Assembly (NCBI RefSeq): GCF_019431045.1
Contig: NZ_JAHXPT010000014.1
Coordinates: 39,869-103,868, forward strand
DNA length: 64,000 nucleotides
Source: Clostridium weizhouense
Lineage (GTDB): Bacteria > Bacillota > Clostridia > Clostridiales > Clostridiaceae
Reading direction: 5' to 3'
Made by a program: the position numbers and the translations under genes. How positions within the stretch are numbered: the first letter of the stretch is position 1; every line of letters starts with the position of its first letter. The notes beneath the pieces were generated by a model. That model ran no database searches and was not told the DNA's origin. It saw nothing but the letters and a program-made list of their open reading frames with translations. Below, one piece after another: positions 19,903 to 29,139 of the stretch.

Positions 19903-22575
19903 TTATATTTCTATTATGTTAAAGCTAATATCAATCATTTCTACTATGTAAGCTAGTTCTGAATCTGGAATTAAAATTCCAAACACTTCCTCAACTAATT
20001 CAAAATTATTTTTTACAATATTAAAAAGCTTACTTTTACTAATTTTTATTGTTAAAAACTTTTTATAAGGTAATGATTCATTTCTTATAACTCTTTCTAT
20101 CATACATGAACAGTGAAATAAAAATTTTATATATAAACTATCATCAATTTTATTGTTACATTCCTTAGCTATCTTTTCTAAAACTTGATTTAATATTTCT
20201 GATGCCTTTTGCACATTTAAAAATGTAAGTGCTTCTTCTAATATTTTTATAATGTGTTTTTTCCAATTTATATTTTTATATTTAACTCCAAGTCTTAGAT
20301 TATCTGAACTTATTTTTTCTGTATTTACTTTTACTCTTTCTCCAATTAATGAACTTACACTTTCTATATTATCCACTAACATATCCATACCTATGTTAGA
20401 AGTCATAGCTTTTCTTGCAGCTTCAATAACCATTGGTGTACTAACCATTTTTATTGTTCTTGTTTCTATTCCTGTTTTTTCTGTAATTATATCTCCAAAT
20501 GTAGTTAAAGAGCCCATATCGACTAATAATAAAATTCCACTTCCCTTATCTATTTTACGAGCTATATTGATAGCTCTTTCTAAAGTAACCTCAACCTTTT
20601 CTTCTAAAGGCATGTCTAATGCGTGTAAACACTCATATCCTAAAAGTGTTTTTGCTACCTCAACCATATTAGTTGCAGTTCCATATCCATGTGCAATAAC
20701 TAAAACTTGAATATTTCCATGCTCTTTTTTAGTATTTACAGAGTGTAATAACATGGTTATAAATGCTAATTCATCATTAGGTATTTTTACAAAAAATTTA
20801 TCTTCAATTTTAGATTTTATTAATGATGCAACATAATATTCTTGAGCATAATTTTTATAATTATCTTCAGATTTTGGATATATAACTAAATTCCCTGTTC
20901 TTAATCTTTCCAAAAGTGTTTCTACATGTAACGCCAAACTATATATTAATTTTGTATCTATATTGTTAATACAAAAATCTTTATTTTCTATAAAAGACTC
21001 CTTAATAATATTAACAATTTCAGGAGTTACTATTTTTGATAATACTTCTTTATCCAGTCTTAAATCTTCAGATTTTTCTATAGATGATGAATTATTAAAT
21101 CTATATTGAATCTGATTAACTATATTTTCCCTAATTTGTCTTACAGATAATCCATCTGCATAGAATTTTTGAGCTTTTTGTAACATTAAATCATAAAAAT
21201 CTTCTTCTGTATTATTATTTTCATAAACTAATAAACTATTTAAATTATTTTCTAATTCTTCACTTTGACCATTAAATGTTATTGACTCAAAATCGTTTAA
21301 ATTAAAATATTTACTTAATTCTTGTCTTTTATCTTCAATTGCAAATAATCCTTCTTTGAACCTTTGAGAAAGTTGAGATAATTTTACATAAACATATTCA
21401 TGTTCTTCTGTAATATATTCAACAAATGCATTTGCACAAATAAGTTGAATATCATTCTTTAACTGTCCTATATTGCCTGGACATTTGTAAAGTAATAATA
21501 CTTTTAATACTTCTTTTGATACCTTTAATGGAGCCTTAATTTTTATAGATTCATTTTTAAAAAATTGACAAATAAGTTCCATACGCTCTTTTAAAGAACG
21601 TTTATCTAAACTTGGAAGACTAATTGTTACTGGAATTCTTCTTAAAAATGTGCCTAAAATAGACGACTTTGGATCTTCTGTTGTCGCAGCTATAAATAGT
21701 ATGTTAGCTTTTCTTGTATTTTCAGATTCCCCTAATCTTCTATAGCTTCCTCTATCCATTAATGAAAATAGCATTTCCTGTCCTTCTGGCGATAAACGAT
21801 GCACTTCATCTAAGAATAATATTCCTCCATCAGCCTGATCTACTAATCCTTTTTTTTCAGAGCTTGCCCCAGTAAATGCACCTTTTACATGTCCAAATAA
21901 ATGTGATAGTAAAAGCTGAGAATTTTCTGCATAATCGGCACAATTAAATATGATATATGGAGAATCTTTTGTAAGCTTTCCTGCTTCTATTGCATATATG
22001 TACATAGCTTCAGCAAAAGTAGTTTTTCCAACACCCGTTGGACCTATTAATAGTGTATGTAATCCATTAGGTGGGTATAGTATGGTTGCTTTTGCTTGTT
22101 TAATTTGTGATTTTAATGAATCTTCGCTACCAATTATACTTTTAAATATAGTTTTTTTATAATTAGAAACTTTCTCTTTGTTTTTTTCCAATTCTTCATT
22201 ACTTTTTATATCTTTATTTTCTTTGATTTCCTTTATGTTCACTTCTTTTATTAACATTTTGTGCAAATCACTATATTGAGTTATTACTGGTTCTCTTATA
22301 GTTATACCAAACTTTAATTCCAAACAAACCTTATCTAGATATAATACAGGTTTACCCTGAATTTTAACTGCCATTCCTTCAGTTACAAGACAATTCAACT
22401 CCTTACTAACATTATTTCTAGATATACTTAATTCTTTAGCAATATAACTAGCTTCAAATCCTATTTTTTTATCAAAATCTTTATAAAAATCTATTGTTTT
22501 AGTAAGATTCTTTAATTTTTCATATACACGTTCTTTTCTATTTAATTTATTCTTTGGTCCATAATTATCAAACAC
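19903..22575 (-). CDS. LevR-type sigma-54-dependent transcriptional activator with PRD and EIIA domains
   Basis: 890 residues. In order: N-terminal helix-turn-helix (about 15-75), AAA+ ATPase (about 145-390) with Walker A GPTGVGKT at 178-185 and the sigma-54-contacting GAFTGA at 232-237, a PTS regulation domain (about 480-590), a mannose-type EIIA-like domain (about 615-735, VLVIAHGYGTATNM) and a C-terminal PRD (about 790-885). The PTS phosphorylates such proteins to set their activity. The GTG start at 22575 has AAGGAGA upstream. The protein almost certainly drives the -24/-12 promoter of the adjacent IIABCD genes; the inducing sugar is unknown. Confidence 0.93.
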   Translation of the reverse strand: MFDNYGPKNKLNRKERVYEKLKNLTKTIDFYKDFDKKIGFEASYIAKELSISRNNVSKELNCLVTEGMAVKIQGKPVLYLDKVCLELKFGITIREPVITQYSDLHKMLIKEVNIKEIKENKDIKSNEELEKNKEKVSNYKKTIFKSIIGSEDSLKSQIKQAKATILYPPNGLHTLLIGPTGVGKTTFAEAMYIYAIEAGKLTKDSPYIIFNCADYAENSQLLLSHLFGHVKGAFTGASSEKKGLVDQADGGILFLDEVHRLSPEGQEMLFSLMDRGSYRRLGESENTRKANILFIAATTEDPKSSILGTFLRRIPVTISLPSLDKRSLKERMELICQFFKNESIKIKAPLKVSKEVLKVLLLYKCPGNIGQLKNDIQLICANAFVEYITEEHEYVYVKLSQLSQRFKEGLFAIEDKRQELSKYFNLNDFESITFNGQSEELENNLNSLLVYENNNTEEDFYDLMLQKAQKFYADGLSVRQIRENIVNQIQYRFNNSSSIEKSEDLRLDKEVLSKIVTPEIVNIIKESFIENKDFCINNIDTKLIYSLALHVETLLERLRTGNLVIYPKSEDNYKNYAQEYYVASLIKSKIEDKFFVKIPNDELAFITMLLHSVNTKKEHGNIQVLVIAHGYGTATNMVEVAKTLLGYECLHALDMPLEEKVEVTLERAINIARKIDKGSGILLLVDMGSLTTFGDIITEKTGIETRTIKMVSTPMVIEAARKAMTSNIGMDMLVDNIESVSSLIGERVKVNTEKISSDNLRLGVKYKNINWKKHIIKILEEALTFLNVQKASEILNQVLEKIAKECNNKIDDSLYIKFLFHCSCMIERVIRNESLPYKKFLTIKISKSKLFNIVKNNFELVEEVFGILIPDSELAYIVEMIDISFNIIEI

Positions 22576-22689
22576 TGCTACATCTCCTTTTTACTATAAT
22601 TTATATTTAAATAATATAAATTATTAGATAACGTTTTCTTGAGTTTGAATAAAAGGAATTTTCCCCATCTATATCAAATTTATTCTAAA

Positions 22690-22739
22690 ATAAAAGACAC
22701 CCCCCTAGTTTATGCCCTTTTACTATAGAAAGTGTCTTA
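22690..22739 (-). terminator. second hairpin downstream of mazF
   Basis: AAGACAC and GTGTCTT flank a 31-base loop that carries a run of six G (minus strand), followed by TTTATTTT. It looks like a terminator for leftward transcription between mazF and the levR-like gene. The G-run in the loop is unusual for this AT-rich DNA. Confidence 0.5.
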
Positions 22740-22762
22740 GTTTATATCATTTGAATATTATT

Positions 22763-22789
22763 AAAAGGATAGATTGTCTCTATCCTTTT
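22763..22789 (-). terminator. mazF terminator
   Basis: AAAAGGATAGA and TCTATCCTTTT form a hairpin directly abutting the mazF stop codon, with the T-rich half downstream on the minus strand. Confidence 0.7.
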
Positions 22790-23143
22790 TTAAGTTAAAT
22801 TCAGACTTAAAGCTAATGATTTATCAACCTTTTTCATATCAACATCTGTCATATGTCCTATTTTCTCTTTTAGTCTTCTTTTGTCTAAAGTCCTTATTTG
22901 TTCTAATAATACAACCGAATCTCTATTTAACCCATATTCCTCTGACGAAATTTCAACATGAGTTGGTAATTTCGCTTTATTAATTTGAGATGTTATTGCT
23001 GCCACAATAACTGTAGGACTATATCTATTTCCTATATCATTTTGTATTATAATTACGGGACGTATCCCTCCTTGTTCTGATCCTATAACAGGACTTAAAT
23101 CTGCATAAAATATATCTCCTCTTTTTACTACCATAGTTGCCAT
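22790..23143 (-). CDS. mazF: MazF/EndoA family endoribonuclease toxin
   Basis: 117 residues matching the MazF/NdoA fold from end to end: [21 protein letters not shown] with the conserved GSEQGGxRP turn, [19 protein letters not shown], and [12 protein letters not shown]. It is an mRNA interferase that cuts at short sequence motifs. It starts 8 bases after the antitoxin gene and ends in a hairpin terminator. In B. subtilis the same pair lies after acpS and alr; here acpS is upstream but alr is missing. Confidence 0.95.
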   Translation of the reverse strand: MATMVVKRGDIFYADLSPVIGSEQGGIRPVIIIQNDIGNRYSPTVIVAAITSQINKAKLPTHVEISSEEYGLNRDSVVLLEQIRTLDKRRLKEKIGHMTDVDMKKVDKSLALSLNLT

Positions 23144-23151
23144 TTAAATAA

Positions 23152-23394
23152 TCACACTCCGCAAAGCCATGTCTCATACTCATTAAAATCATTTAATAGC
23201 TTTTCAAACCCAACCATAGAAAGTTCTAAATTAATTTCAGCCATCTCTTTATAACCATTTATCATCCAGTTTTCAAGATCTGCTGAATTTTCCTTATCAA
23301 TATATACTATTACTGAATCGTCTATAAATTCACTACTTTTTTCATTTTTAATTTCTTTTTTATTATTTATTTTTTTACTTTCAAAACACGACAT
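23152..23394 (-). CDS. MazE/EndoAI-like antitoxin
   Basis: 80 residues with a GGAGG ribosome site, immediately upstream of mazF. The stretch GYKEMAEINLELS (about 47-59) resembles the toxin-binding tail of B. subtilis EndoAI (GYMEMAKINL). The first 45 residues are charged and contain one possible beta strand (SVIVYID), but I cannot see a full ribbon-helix-helix, so DNA binding and autoregulation are uncertain. The call rests on position and the C-terminal similarity. Confidence 0.72.
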   Translation of the reverse strand: MSCFESKKINNKKEIKNEKSSEFIDDSVIVYIDKENSADLENWMINGYKEMAEINLELSMVGFEKLLNDFNEYETWLCGV

Positions 23395-23873
23395 AATTTC
23401 GCCTCCATAGTAATAAACGTCCTATGTATATACTTATTATATTGCAAATTATGTCAATATGTCAAAGCTTTTGTCCTTTTTCGGTAATATTATATATTTT
23501 TTTGTTTTCTGGCTTTTTAAAGCTTAATCTAATTCAGTATTAATTCATTTTATACTCTATTATTTTAACAAATAATAATCATAAGATTTTATTTTTAATG
23601 GATTTTCATCCATGATTGTTATATGTATCTTTAGATGTTCTCAGGTTGTTGTATACTATTTTTTAATGTTAATCATGGCCTAATAATTTATTTTTTTATT
23701 TATAATTAAAGAGCTAAATATAGTAGGTGCAATATAATTTGCACCTTGAGCATAAGCTTGTCTATCTATATTAGTTAATTTAAACGTTATCTTAAATAGA
23801 ATTATAGATAAAATTTAAAATCCTAGCTCAAACTATTTTAGTCTTTTTCATCATATATAAATATAAATAACAT
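23395..23873. other. 479-bp intergenic region between GerS-like gene and mazE
   Basis: This gap takes the place where B. subtilis has alanine racemase. I see no gene, and no racemase remnant by eye. It contains one clear palindrome at 23725-23746 (AGGTGCAA, six bases TATAAT, TTGCACCT), which could be an operator or a weak terminator of the GerS-like gene. Confidence 0.5.
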
Positions 23874-24515
23874 TTAAAATAGTTCATCACTTAAATTCTT
23901 CTCTATTTTAAAATCTTTATATATTATTGTAATTCTTTCCTTACCTTTATCATCAAATATCTTTAATAATATTGGAGATTTTGTCTTTTTATCAATATAA
24001 AACTTTCCTTTATTAAAATGCTTATTATTAAGGTTATATTCTAAATCAACCTCTAAATAGTTGCCATCCCCCCATTCCTTAGTGCCCTCTTTTATATCTT
24101 CTGATAACTTATTTGATAATATATTATCTACTAATGCTAATGGATAAACAACATCTATATCATTATCAAGAATAAATTCATCCCCATCTTGTGATTTAAC
24201 ATGTATTTCTCCTGCATTATAAACTTTTATATGATTTCTTTCTTGTCCAAATTCTATTCTTAACCCTTTATCATTTTTATAATATTGAGTTGTTTCTTCT
24301 TTAAATTCTCCTCTAGAATTTTTAAAAATATATTCAACCCTAGTACTATATGACTTTGTTTCTTTTAAATTACTTATTATTTCTTGATTAGTTGGGCATA
24401 AAATATATCTAAATAAGATAATAGAAGAAATAATAATAACAGGAATAGATAATAAAATTAGAACAATTAAATTTTTTTTAATTGAAAATTTCTTTGTTTT
24501 CATAGAGTCCTCCAA
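23874..24515 (-). CDS. GerS/YdcC-like membrane-anchored protein (LolA-like fold)
   Basis: 213 residues with an N-terminal membrane segment (about 15-36) ending YILCPTN. The cysteine could be a lipid site but the preceding residues are not a good lipobox. The rest alternates beta-rich segments (KGLRIEFGQERNHIKVYNAGEIHV..., KGKFYIDKKTKSPILLKIFD) as in LolA-like lipoproteins. B. subtilis YdcC and C. difficile GerS (needed for cortex breakdown at germination) occupy equivalent positions near acpS or alr. Function is inferred from family and place. Confidence 0.65.
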   Translation of the reverse strand: MEDSMKTKKFSIKKNLIVLILLSIPVIIISSIILFRYILCPTNQEIISNLKETKSYSTRVEYIFKNSRGEFKEETTQYYKNDKGLRIEFGQERNHIKVYNAGEIHVKSQDGDEFILDNDIDVVYPLALVDNILSNKLSEDIKEGTKEWGDGNYLEVDLEYNLNNKHFNKGKFYIDKKTKSPILLKIFDDKGKERITIIYKDFKIEKNLSDELF

Positions 24516-24570
24516 AGATTTATTAGTACATTAATACTATTATGACAATCTTTAGAGTTTTATTCTTAAA

Positions 24571-26073
24571 TTATTCTTTTATTAAACTATTAATTTTTAA
24601 AGGTAAATTTTCTATAATATCACGAGCATTAATTATATATGAAGTTTCAGATAAATCTTCTGCTATAGCCCCATGTATATATGCACCTAATAGACTAGCT
24701 TTATCTAATTGCATTCCTTGAGAAACCAATGCCGTTATTATTCCTGTAAGTGCATCTCCCATTCCACCTGAAGCCATTTTGCTGTTCCCAGTTGGATTTA
24801 TATAAGTATCCACTCCATTGGAAATTACTGTATTATATCCCTTTAATAGTATAATACTATTATACTCTTTCGAAAGCTTTTTAGCTATTTTTATTCTATT
24901 ATTTTCAATCTCACTAATTGTTGTATCCATAAATCTTGCTAACTCTCCTGGATGTGGAGTCATAATTAATCTTCCACCTAAATATTTCATAAGAGATTTG
25001 TTTTTTGCTAATAATGTTATTGCATCAGCATCAAACACTATTGGACACGTAGTATTATTTATTATCTTCTCCATTAATTTTTCTTGTCTTTCACCAATAC
25101 CTAAACCCGGTCCCATTGCAATAACATCTGCCTGTTTTAATAACTCATCTAACTTCTTACTCTCTATACTCAAAGTCATAGCTTCTGTTAATTTTTCAGA
25201 TAATATTGGTTGAATTTTCTCTGGACATACTAATGTTGTTAAACCACATCCTGCTCTAACAGTACATTCAGTTGTTATAAAAGCTGCTCCTGTAAATCCA
25301 ACACTCCCTGCAATAATTACAGATCTGCCATAATTCCCCTTATGACCATATATTTTTCTTTTAGGTACTAAGTTCTTGTATTCCTTTTTATTTAATATGT
25401 AAAGATTATTGCTATTTTCTTTCTTTACAATATCAGGAATCCCTATATTTAAAACTTTAACTTTGCCTAAATATTTTATAGCATTATAATTAAGAAAACC
25501 TTCTTTTAAAACTTCAAATGTATAAGTAAAATCTGCTTTTATAGCAATACCTTCTTCTAGCCCAGAATCACAATTTAATCCTGAAGGTACGTCTACAGAT
25601 ACAATTAATTTTGAATTTTCATTAAGTTGCTTTATTAATAGCTCAAAAATACCTGTTAATTTTCTATTTAAACCTACTCCAAATATACAATCAACTATTA
25701 CATCATAATGTTTTATTTCATTAATTAATTTTTCATTTATGTCTTCTTCTTTATTAATTTTTGTAATATCTACATTACCTATATTATCTAATATCTTTAA
25801 ATTAGTTATGAAATCATCTGTATATTTTTCATTTATTCCAATAATCATAAGTTTTACTTTTTTTCCTATACTTATTAGATGCCTTGCAATAGCTAGTCCA
25901 TCTCCTCCATTATTTCCATGACCACAAAAAATAAAGAAGCTTTCCCCCTTATTTCTTATTTCTGCGCACACTGAACTAGCAGCATTCTCCATCAATACAA
26001 TACTCGGAATTCCTATATTTTCAATCGTAATTCTATCAATTTCTTTACATTGTTTTGATAGAAAAATCTCCAT
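24571..26073 (-). CDS. nnr: bifunctional NAD(P)HX epimerase/dehydratase
   Basis: Repairs hydrated NADH and NADPH. In 500 residues it has an N-terminal YjeF_N epimerase domain (about 1-210, CGHGNNGGDGLAIARHL) and a C-terminal ribokinase-like dehydratase domain (about 225-498) with GPGLGIG, TPHPGELARF and the ATP-site ASGGMGDALTGII. Its start is 1 base after the acpS stop, and the pair acpS-nnr is a common arrangement. Confidence 0.95.
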   Translation of the reverse strand: MEIFLSKQCKEIDRITIENIGIPSIVLMENAASSVCAEIRNKGESFFIFCGHGNNGGDGLAIARHLISIGKKVKLMIIGINEKYTDDFITNLKILDNIGNVDITKINKEEDINEKLINEIKHYDVIVDCIFGVGLNRKLTGIFELLIKQLNENSKLIVSVDVPSGLNCDSGLEEGIAIKADFTYTFEVLKEGFLNYNAIKYLGKVKVLNIGIPDIVKKENSNNLYILNKKEYKNLVPKRKIYGHKGNYGRSVIIAGSVGFTGAAFITTECTVRAGCGLTTLVCPEKIQPILSEKLTEAMTLSIESKKLDELLKQADVIAMGPGLGIGERQEKLMEKIINNTTCPIVFDADAITLLAKNKSLMKYLGGRLIMTPHPGELARFMDTTISEIENNRIKIAKKLSKEYNSIILLKGYNTVISNGVDTYINPTGNSKMASGGMGDALTGIITALVSQGMQLDKASLLGAYIHGAIAEDLSETSYIINARDIIENLPLKINSLIKE

Positions 26074-26074
26074 G

Positions 26075-26446
26075 TTATAGCACCTCCAATACTACATATG
26101 CAATAGCATCTTTATCACTATGAGATATACTTATAAAAATATTAGAATTTTTAACTTTAAATAACTCATATATTTTTTTACTTAGCTTTACAAAAGGTTT
26201 TCCTAAATCATCTCTTAAAATCTCTATATCTTTTAACCCAAACCCCCTAAAACCAGTTCCTAAAGCTTTACTTACTGCTTCTTTACCCGCAAAGTTACCA
26301 GCAATACTATTTGCATTTAATCCTTTTGCTTCAAAATATTCAATCTCATTTAATGTAAAAAAGCGTTTAAGAAAATTAGGATTACTTTCCACAATTTTTT
26401 TTATTCTATGAATTTCTACTATATCAGTGCCAACTCCAATAATCAT
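26075..26446 (-). CDS. acpS: holo-[acyl-carrier-protein] synthase
   Basis: Transfers the phosphopantetheine arm from CoA to acyl carrier protein. 123 residues, the usual length, with the metal-binding Asp in IGVGTDIVEI (Asp8) and the Glu in AGKEAVSKALGTGFRG (near 58). It heads the leftward acpS-nnr-(GerS-like) group, as in B. subtilis. Confidence 0.96.
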   Translation of the reverse strand: MIIGVGTDIVEIHRIKKIVESNPNFLKRFFTLNEIEYFEAKGLNANSIAGNFAGKEAVSKALGTGFRGFGLKDIEILRDDLGKPFVKLSKKIYELFKVKNSNIFISISHSDKDAIAYVVLEVL

Positions 26447-26722
26447 AATATTACCCCTTTCTGTAATACTATTTTACTATATAATAAATTAAATATATAA
26501 GTTCCATTAAAGTTTATTCATTAATATAAATTTTAGAATAATTATAAATATTATGATTTGATTACTATAGTGAAAATCTTATATAAAAAATTTATGATAT
26601 ATATGATTCTAAGTAGGTATTATTAATTAAAAATATAATTTATTATAAAAATTAAATAAAAGTTTATAAATGTATTAACTTAATTAGAACATATATATTT
26701 AATTGACACTTAATAAATTCTG

Positions 26723-27046
26723 TTAATTTATTACTTCACTTTGTTCCCCTACATCAAATTCATACACATGTTCATCCACATATTCTCCTATTACATCTAT
26801 TAGATGAATCGGTGAAACTTCATTATTGTACAGTTTCATAAGTATTTTTTTAACTTTATGTCTATGAATAGAGACTAATTCAACTCTATCTTGTTCGCAA
26901 TCTGTGTCATTATCTTCAATAGAATTTTGGCTTTGTATTTCTATTCCATATCCTATTCTTCCTCGATAAATTGATTTAGTAAGTCTGTAATTGTATTTAT
27001 ACTTATTATTTTGATTTACTGATGTATACTCTTCCAATACTTCCAT
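26723..27046 (-). CDS. small conserved-looking protein, possibly DUF6514 family
   Basis: 107 residues, soluble, acidic at the C-terminus. The core pattern (YNYRLTKSIYRGRIGYGIEIQ, then RVELVSIHRHKVKKILMKLYNNEVSPIHLIDVIGEYVDE) resembles short clostridial proteins that I recall as DUF6514; the match is from memory. Ribosome site GGTGATT precedes the ATG. A perfect Spo0A box lies 184 bp upstream, and a possible promoter with TTGACA lies about 70 bp upstream. Function unknown. Confidence 0.6.
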   Translation of the reverse strand: MEVLEEYTSVNQNNKYKYNYRLTKSIYRGRIGYGIEIQSQNSIEDNDTDCEQDRVELVSIHRHKVKKILMKLYNNEVSPIHLIDVIGEYVDEHVYEFDVGEQSEVIN

Positions 27047-27229
27047 AAATAATCACCGCGCCTTTCTTTGATTTATACCATAAATCAATATTACCACAAT
27101 AAACTTTTATAAAATGTCAAAGCATGTCCTGCAAATGGTTAATTTTAATTTTTTTTATTGACAATAAATTTTGTAAGTTGATATTTACTTTACATATTTA
27201 AGTCATATTGGGTTTATATATGTACTATT

Positions 27230-27236
27230 TGTCGAA
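27230..27236. promoter_or_regulatory. Spo0A box (TGTCGAA)
   Basis: TGTCGAA embedded in TTTGTCGAAAAT, a perfect match to the 0A box core and its A/T flanks. It sits between the candidate small RNA terminator and the 26723-27046 gene, the only gene it could readily control. Confidence 0.5.
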
Positions 27237-27253
27237 AATTTTTTCTTAAAAAC

Positions 27254-27345
27254 AAAAAAAGAGCCTTAGCTCCTTTTTTTCCCATTTAAACCCTATAAAT
27301 TTTCTTTCATAACCATAATTGAAAAACGTTTTTTGATTATCGTTT
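27254..27345 (-). ncRNA. candidate small RNA with own promoter and terminator
   Basis: On the minus strand TTGAAA (27374-27379), a 16-base spacer and TATAAT (27352-27357, with upstream TG) form a strong promoter. About 90 bases later the hairpin GGAGC-TAAG-GCTC followed by seven T ends the unit (27258-27280). No gene fits between; the longest reading frame I see is a 7-codon ATG frame. The rest of 27380-27708 is AT-rich, apart from a distant inverted pair CTATGTTTTAA / TTAAAACATAG. Confidence 0.55.
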
Positions 27346-27708
27346 ACATATATTATAGCACATATACATATTATTTCAATAACTGTAATATTTTAAATCG
27401 AACTATTTATAAAAAAACTGCTATTTACTCTCTAAAATTTACAATAAATTTGTTTAAAATCAATAATATATTATAAAATATTTATAATTTTTTTTTAATG
27501 TTAATTTAGAATTATATATAAATATATTAATGACTTAATATAAACATGGTGTATTAAAATAAATATACTATGTTTTAAAAAGTATTAATATTTAAGATTA
27601 ATATTTTTTAAGCACTTCAAATATTAACCTCAACTTAAAACATAGCATAAATATAAAAATATATAAAAATATTTTTATATACTTACATTATTTTATATCA
27701 AAGAAAAT

Positions 27709-28065
27709 TTAAGAGTTTAAATTTTCTTTATTAGAATGTTCTGTTCTTCTATCTCCTAAGAATTTCAAATCTTCTCCTATAACTTCTGCTATATATTTCT
27801 TATTTCCATCTTTATCTTCATAACTTCCTGTTCTTAATCTTCCACTTATACTTATACTACTTCCTTTTTTCATGTATTTACATATAACTTCAGCTTTCTT
27901 ACCCCAAACTATTACAGGTATCAAATCAGCTTTTCTAGTCCCATCTAAACTTTTAAAAGTTCTATCAACTGCAATTATAAACTTAGTATATGCTTTATTA
28001 TCCCGTTCAGTATACATAAGTTCAGGGTCTTTAATAAATCTTCCTACTAATATTATCTTATTCAT
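27709..28065 (-). CDS. ssb: single-stranded DNA-binding protein, short paralogue
   Basis: 118-residue OB-fold protein (MNKIILVGRFIKDPELMYTE..., VWGKKAEVICKYMKKGSSISISGRLRTGSYEDKDG). The start is set at the ATG at 28065, which has AGGAGG upstream; a longer frame exists but begins without a ribosome site. Unlike the main replication SSB, the tail is very short (ends HSNKENLNS) and lacks the acidic DDDIPF tip that recruits partner proteins. This is an SsbB-like second copy, possibly for competence or recombination. It stands alone between the YihY gene and a gap. Confidence 0.9.
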   Translation of the reverse strand: MNKIILVGRFIKDPELMYTERDNKAYTKFIIAVDRTFKSLDGTRKADLIPVIVWGKKAEVICKYMKKGSSISISGRLRTGSYEDKDGNKKYIAEVIGEDLKFLGDRRTEHSNKENLNS

Positions 28066-28137
28066 TATCTTGCACCTCCTGAATATTTCCTTTAGGAGTA
28101 TATCCAATCGGTAACTTTCTATTCATTATTTATATAA

Positions 28138-28989
28138 TTACATTAATATTTCTCTATTCCTTCTTTCATCTAATACACAATTTATCTCTACTCCTAAGAT
28201 AAAAATCATTGATATTAAGAATAACCATGTCATCAATACAAATACAGCACCTAAACTACCATAAAATCTAGAATAATTACTAAAATTATCTATATAAAAT
28301 GAAAAAGCATATGATGTTATAATCCAACCTATAGTACTAAAGATAGCCCCCGGTAGTGCTGTTTTCCATTTTAATCTTTTAGCTGGTGCAAATACATATA
28401 TAGTAGCAAATATAAGTACCATTATTATTATAATAACAGCATATCTAAACAAATTCCAAATTACTATTACAACTTTTTCAAATGGTATAATATTATTAAG
28501 ATAATTTTCAATTACATTACCAAATACTAGCATGGCTAATGTTAATATAATTATTATTGCTAAAGATACTATACTGGTCATGGAAATTATAGCTCTTTTA
28601 ATATATGATCGATTTTCTTTAAAGTTATATGCCTTATTCACTCCTTTAATTACTGCTCTAAATCCTGATGATGCACTCCATATAGCCAATAAAATGGAAA
28701 CTTGTAATAATCCTGCATGTTGTTTATCAAAAATTTCTATTATTATTGAAGATGTCAAATCATAAATCGCACTAGGAAGTATAGCATTTATTCCATCTAA
28801 TACTTCGACTGAATTTATATTACTAAATCCCATTAATGTTATTAAAAAAATGATAAATGGGAAAAATGATAATAATAAATAATATGCCAATTGTGATGCT
28901 AAAGCAAATATATCATCATTATTAACTTTTACAATTAATCGTATTAATAAATTTAGTTTCCTTCTTATGTTAAATTTTTTATTAGCCAT
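28138..28989 (-). CDS. YihY/BrkB family inner-membrane protein
   Basis: 283 residues with about six membrane segments and the family sequences FALASQLAYYLLLSFFPF, LLAIWSASSGFRAVIKGVNKAYN and GSLGAVFVLMTWLFLIS. The family was once called RNase BN in error; its function is unsettled. It lies upstream of ssb with a 72-base spacer. Confidence 0.92.
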   Translation of the reverse strand: MANKKFNIRRKLNLLIRLIVKVNNDDIFALASQLAYYLLLSFFPFIIFLITLMGFSNINSVEVLDGINAILPSAIYDLTSSIIIEIFDKQHAGLLQVSILLAIWSASSGFRAVIKGVNKAYNFKENRSYIKRAIISMTSIVSLAIIIILTLAMLVFGNVIENYLNNIIPFEKVVIVIWNLFRYAVIIIIMVLIFATIYVFAPAKRLKWKTALPGAIFSTIGWIITSYAFSFYIDNFSNYSRFYGSLGAVFVLMTWLFLISMIFILGVEINCVLDERRNREILM

Positions 28990-29139
28990 TTAATCACCAT
29001 TTCCTATCGTTTAATTCATATTTATAGAATTATGATTTATACATAATATTTATACATTATATATTAAAAAATTTTTAAAGTTATTATATAATATATACCT
29101 CTTCTTTTTTATATTATATTATTTTATTTCATATGACTA

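Noticed and set aside
20252..20710. 152-codon plus-strand frame
   Set aside because: Antisense shadow of the LevR-like gene, no ribosome site.
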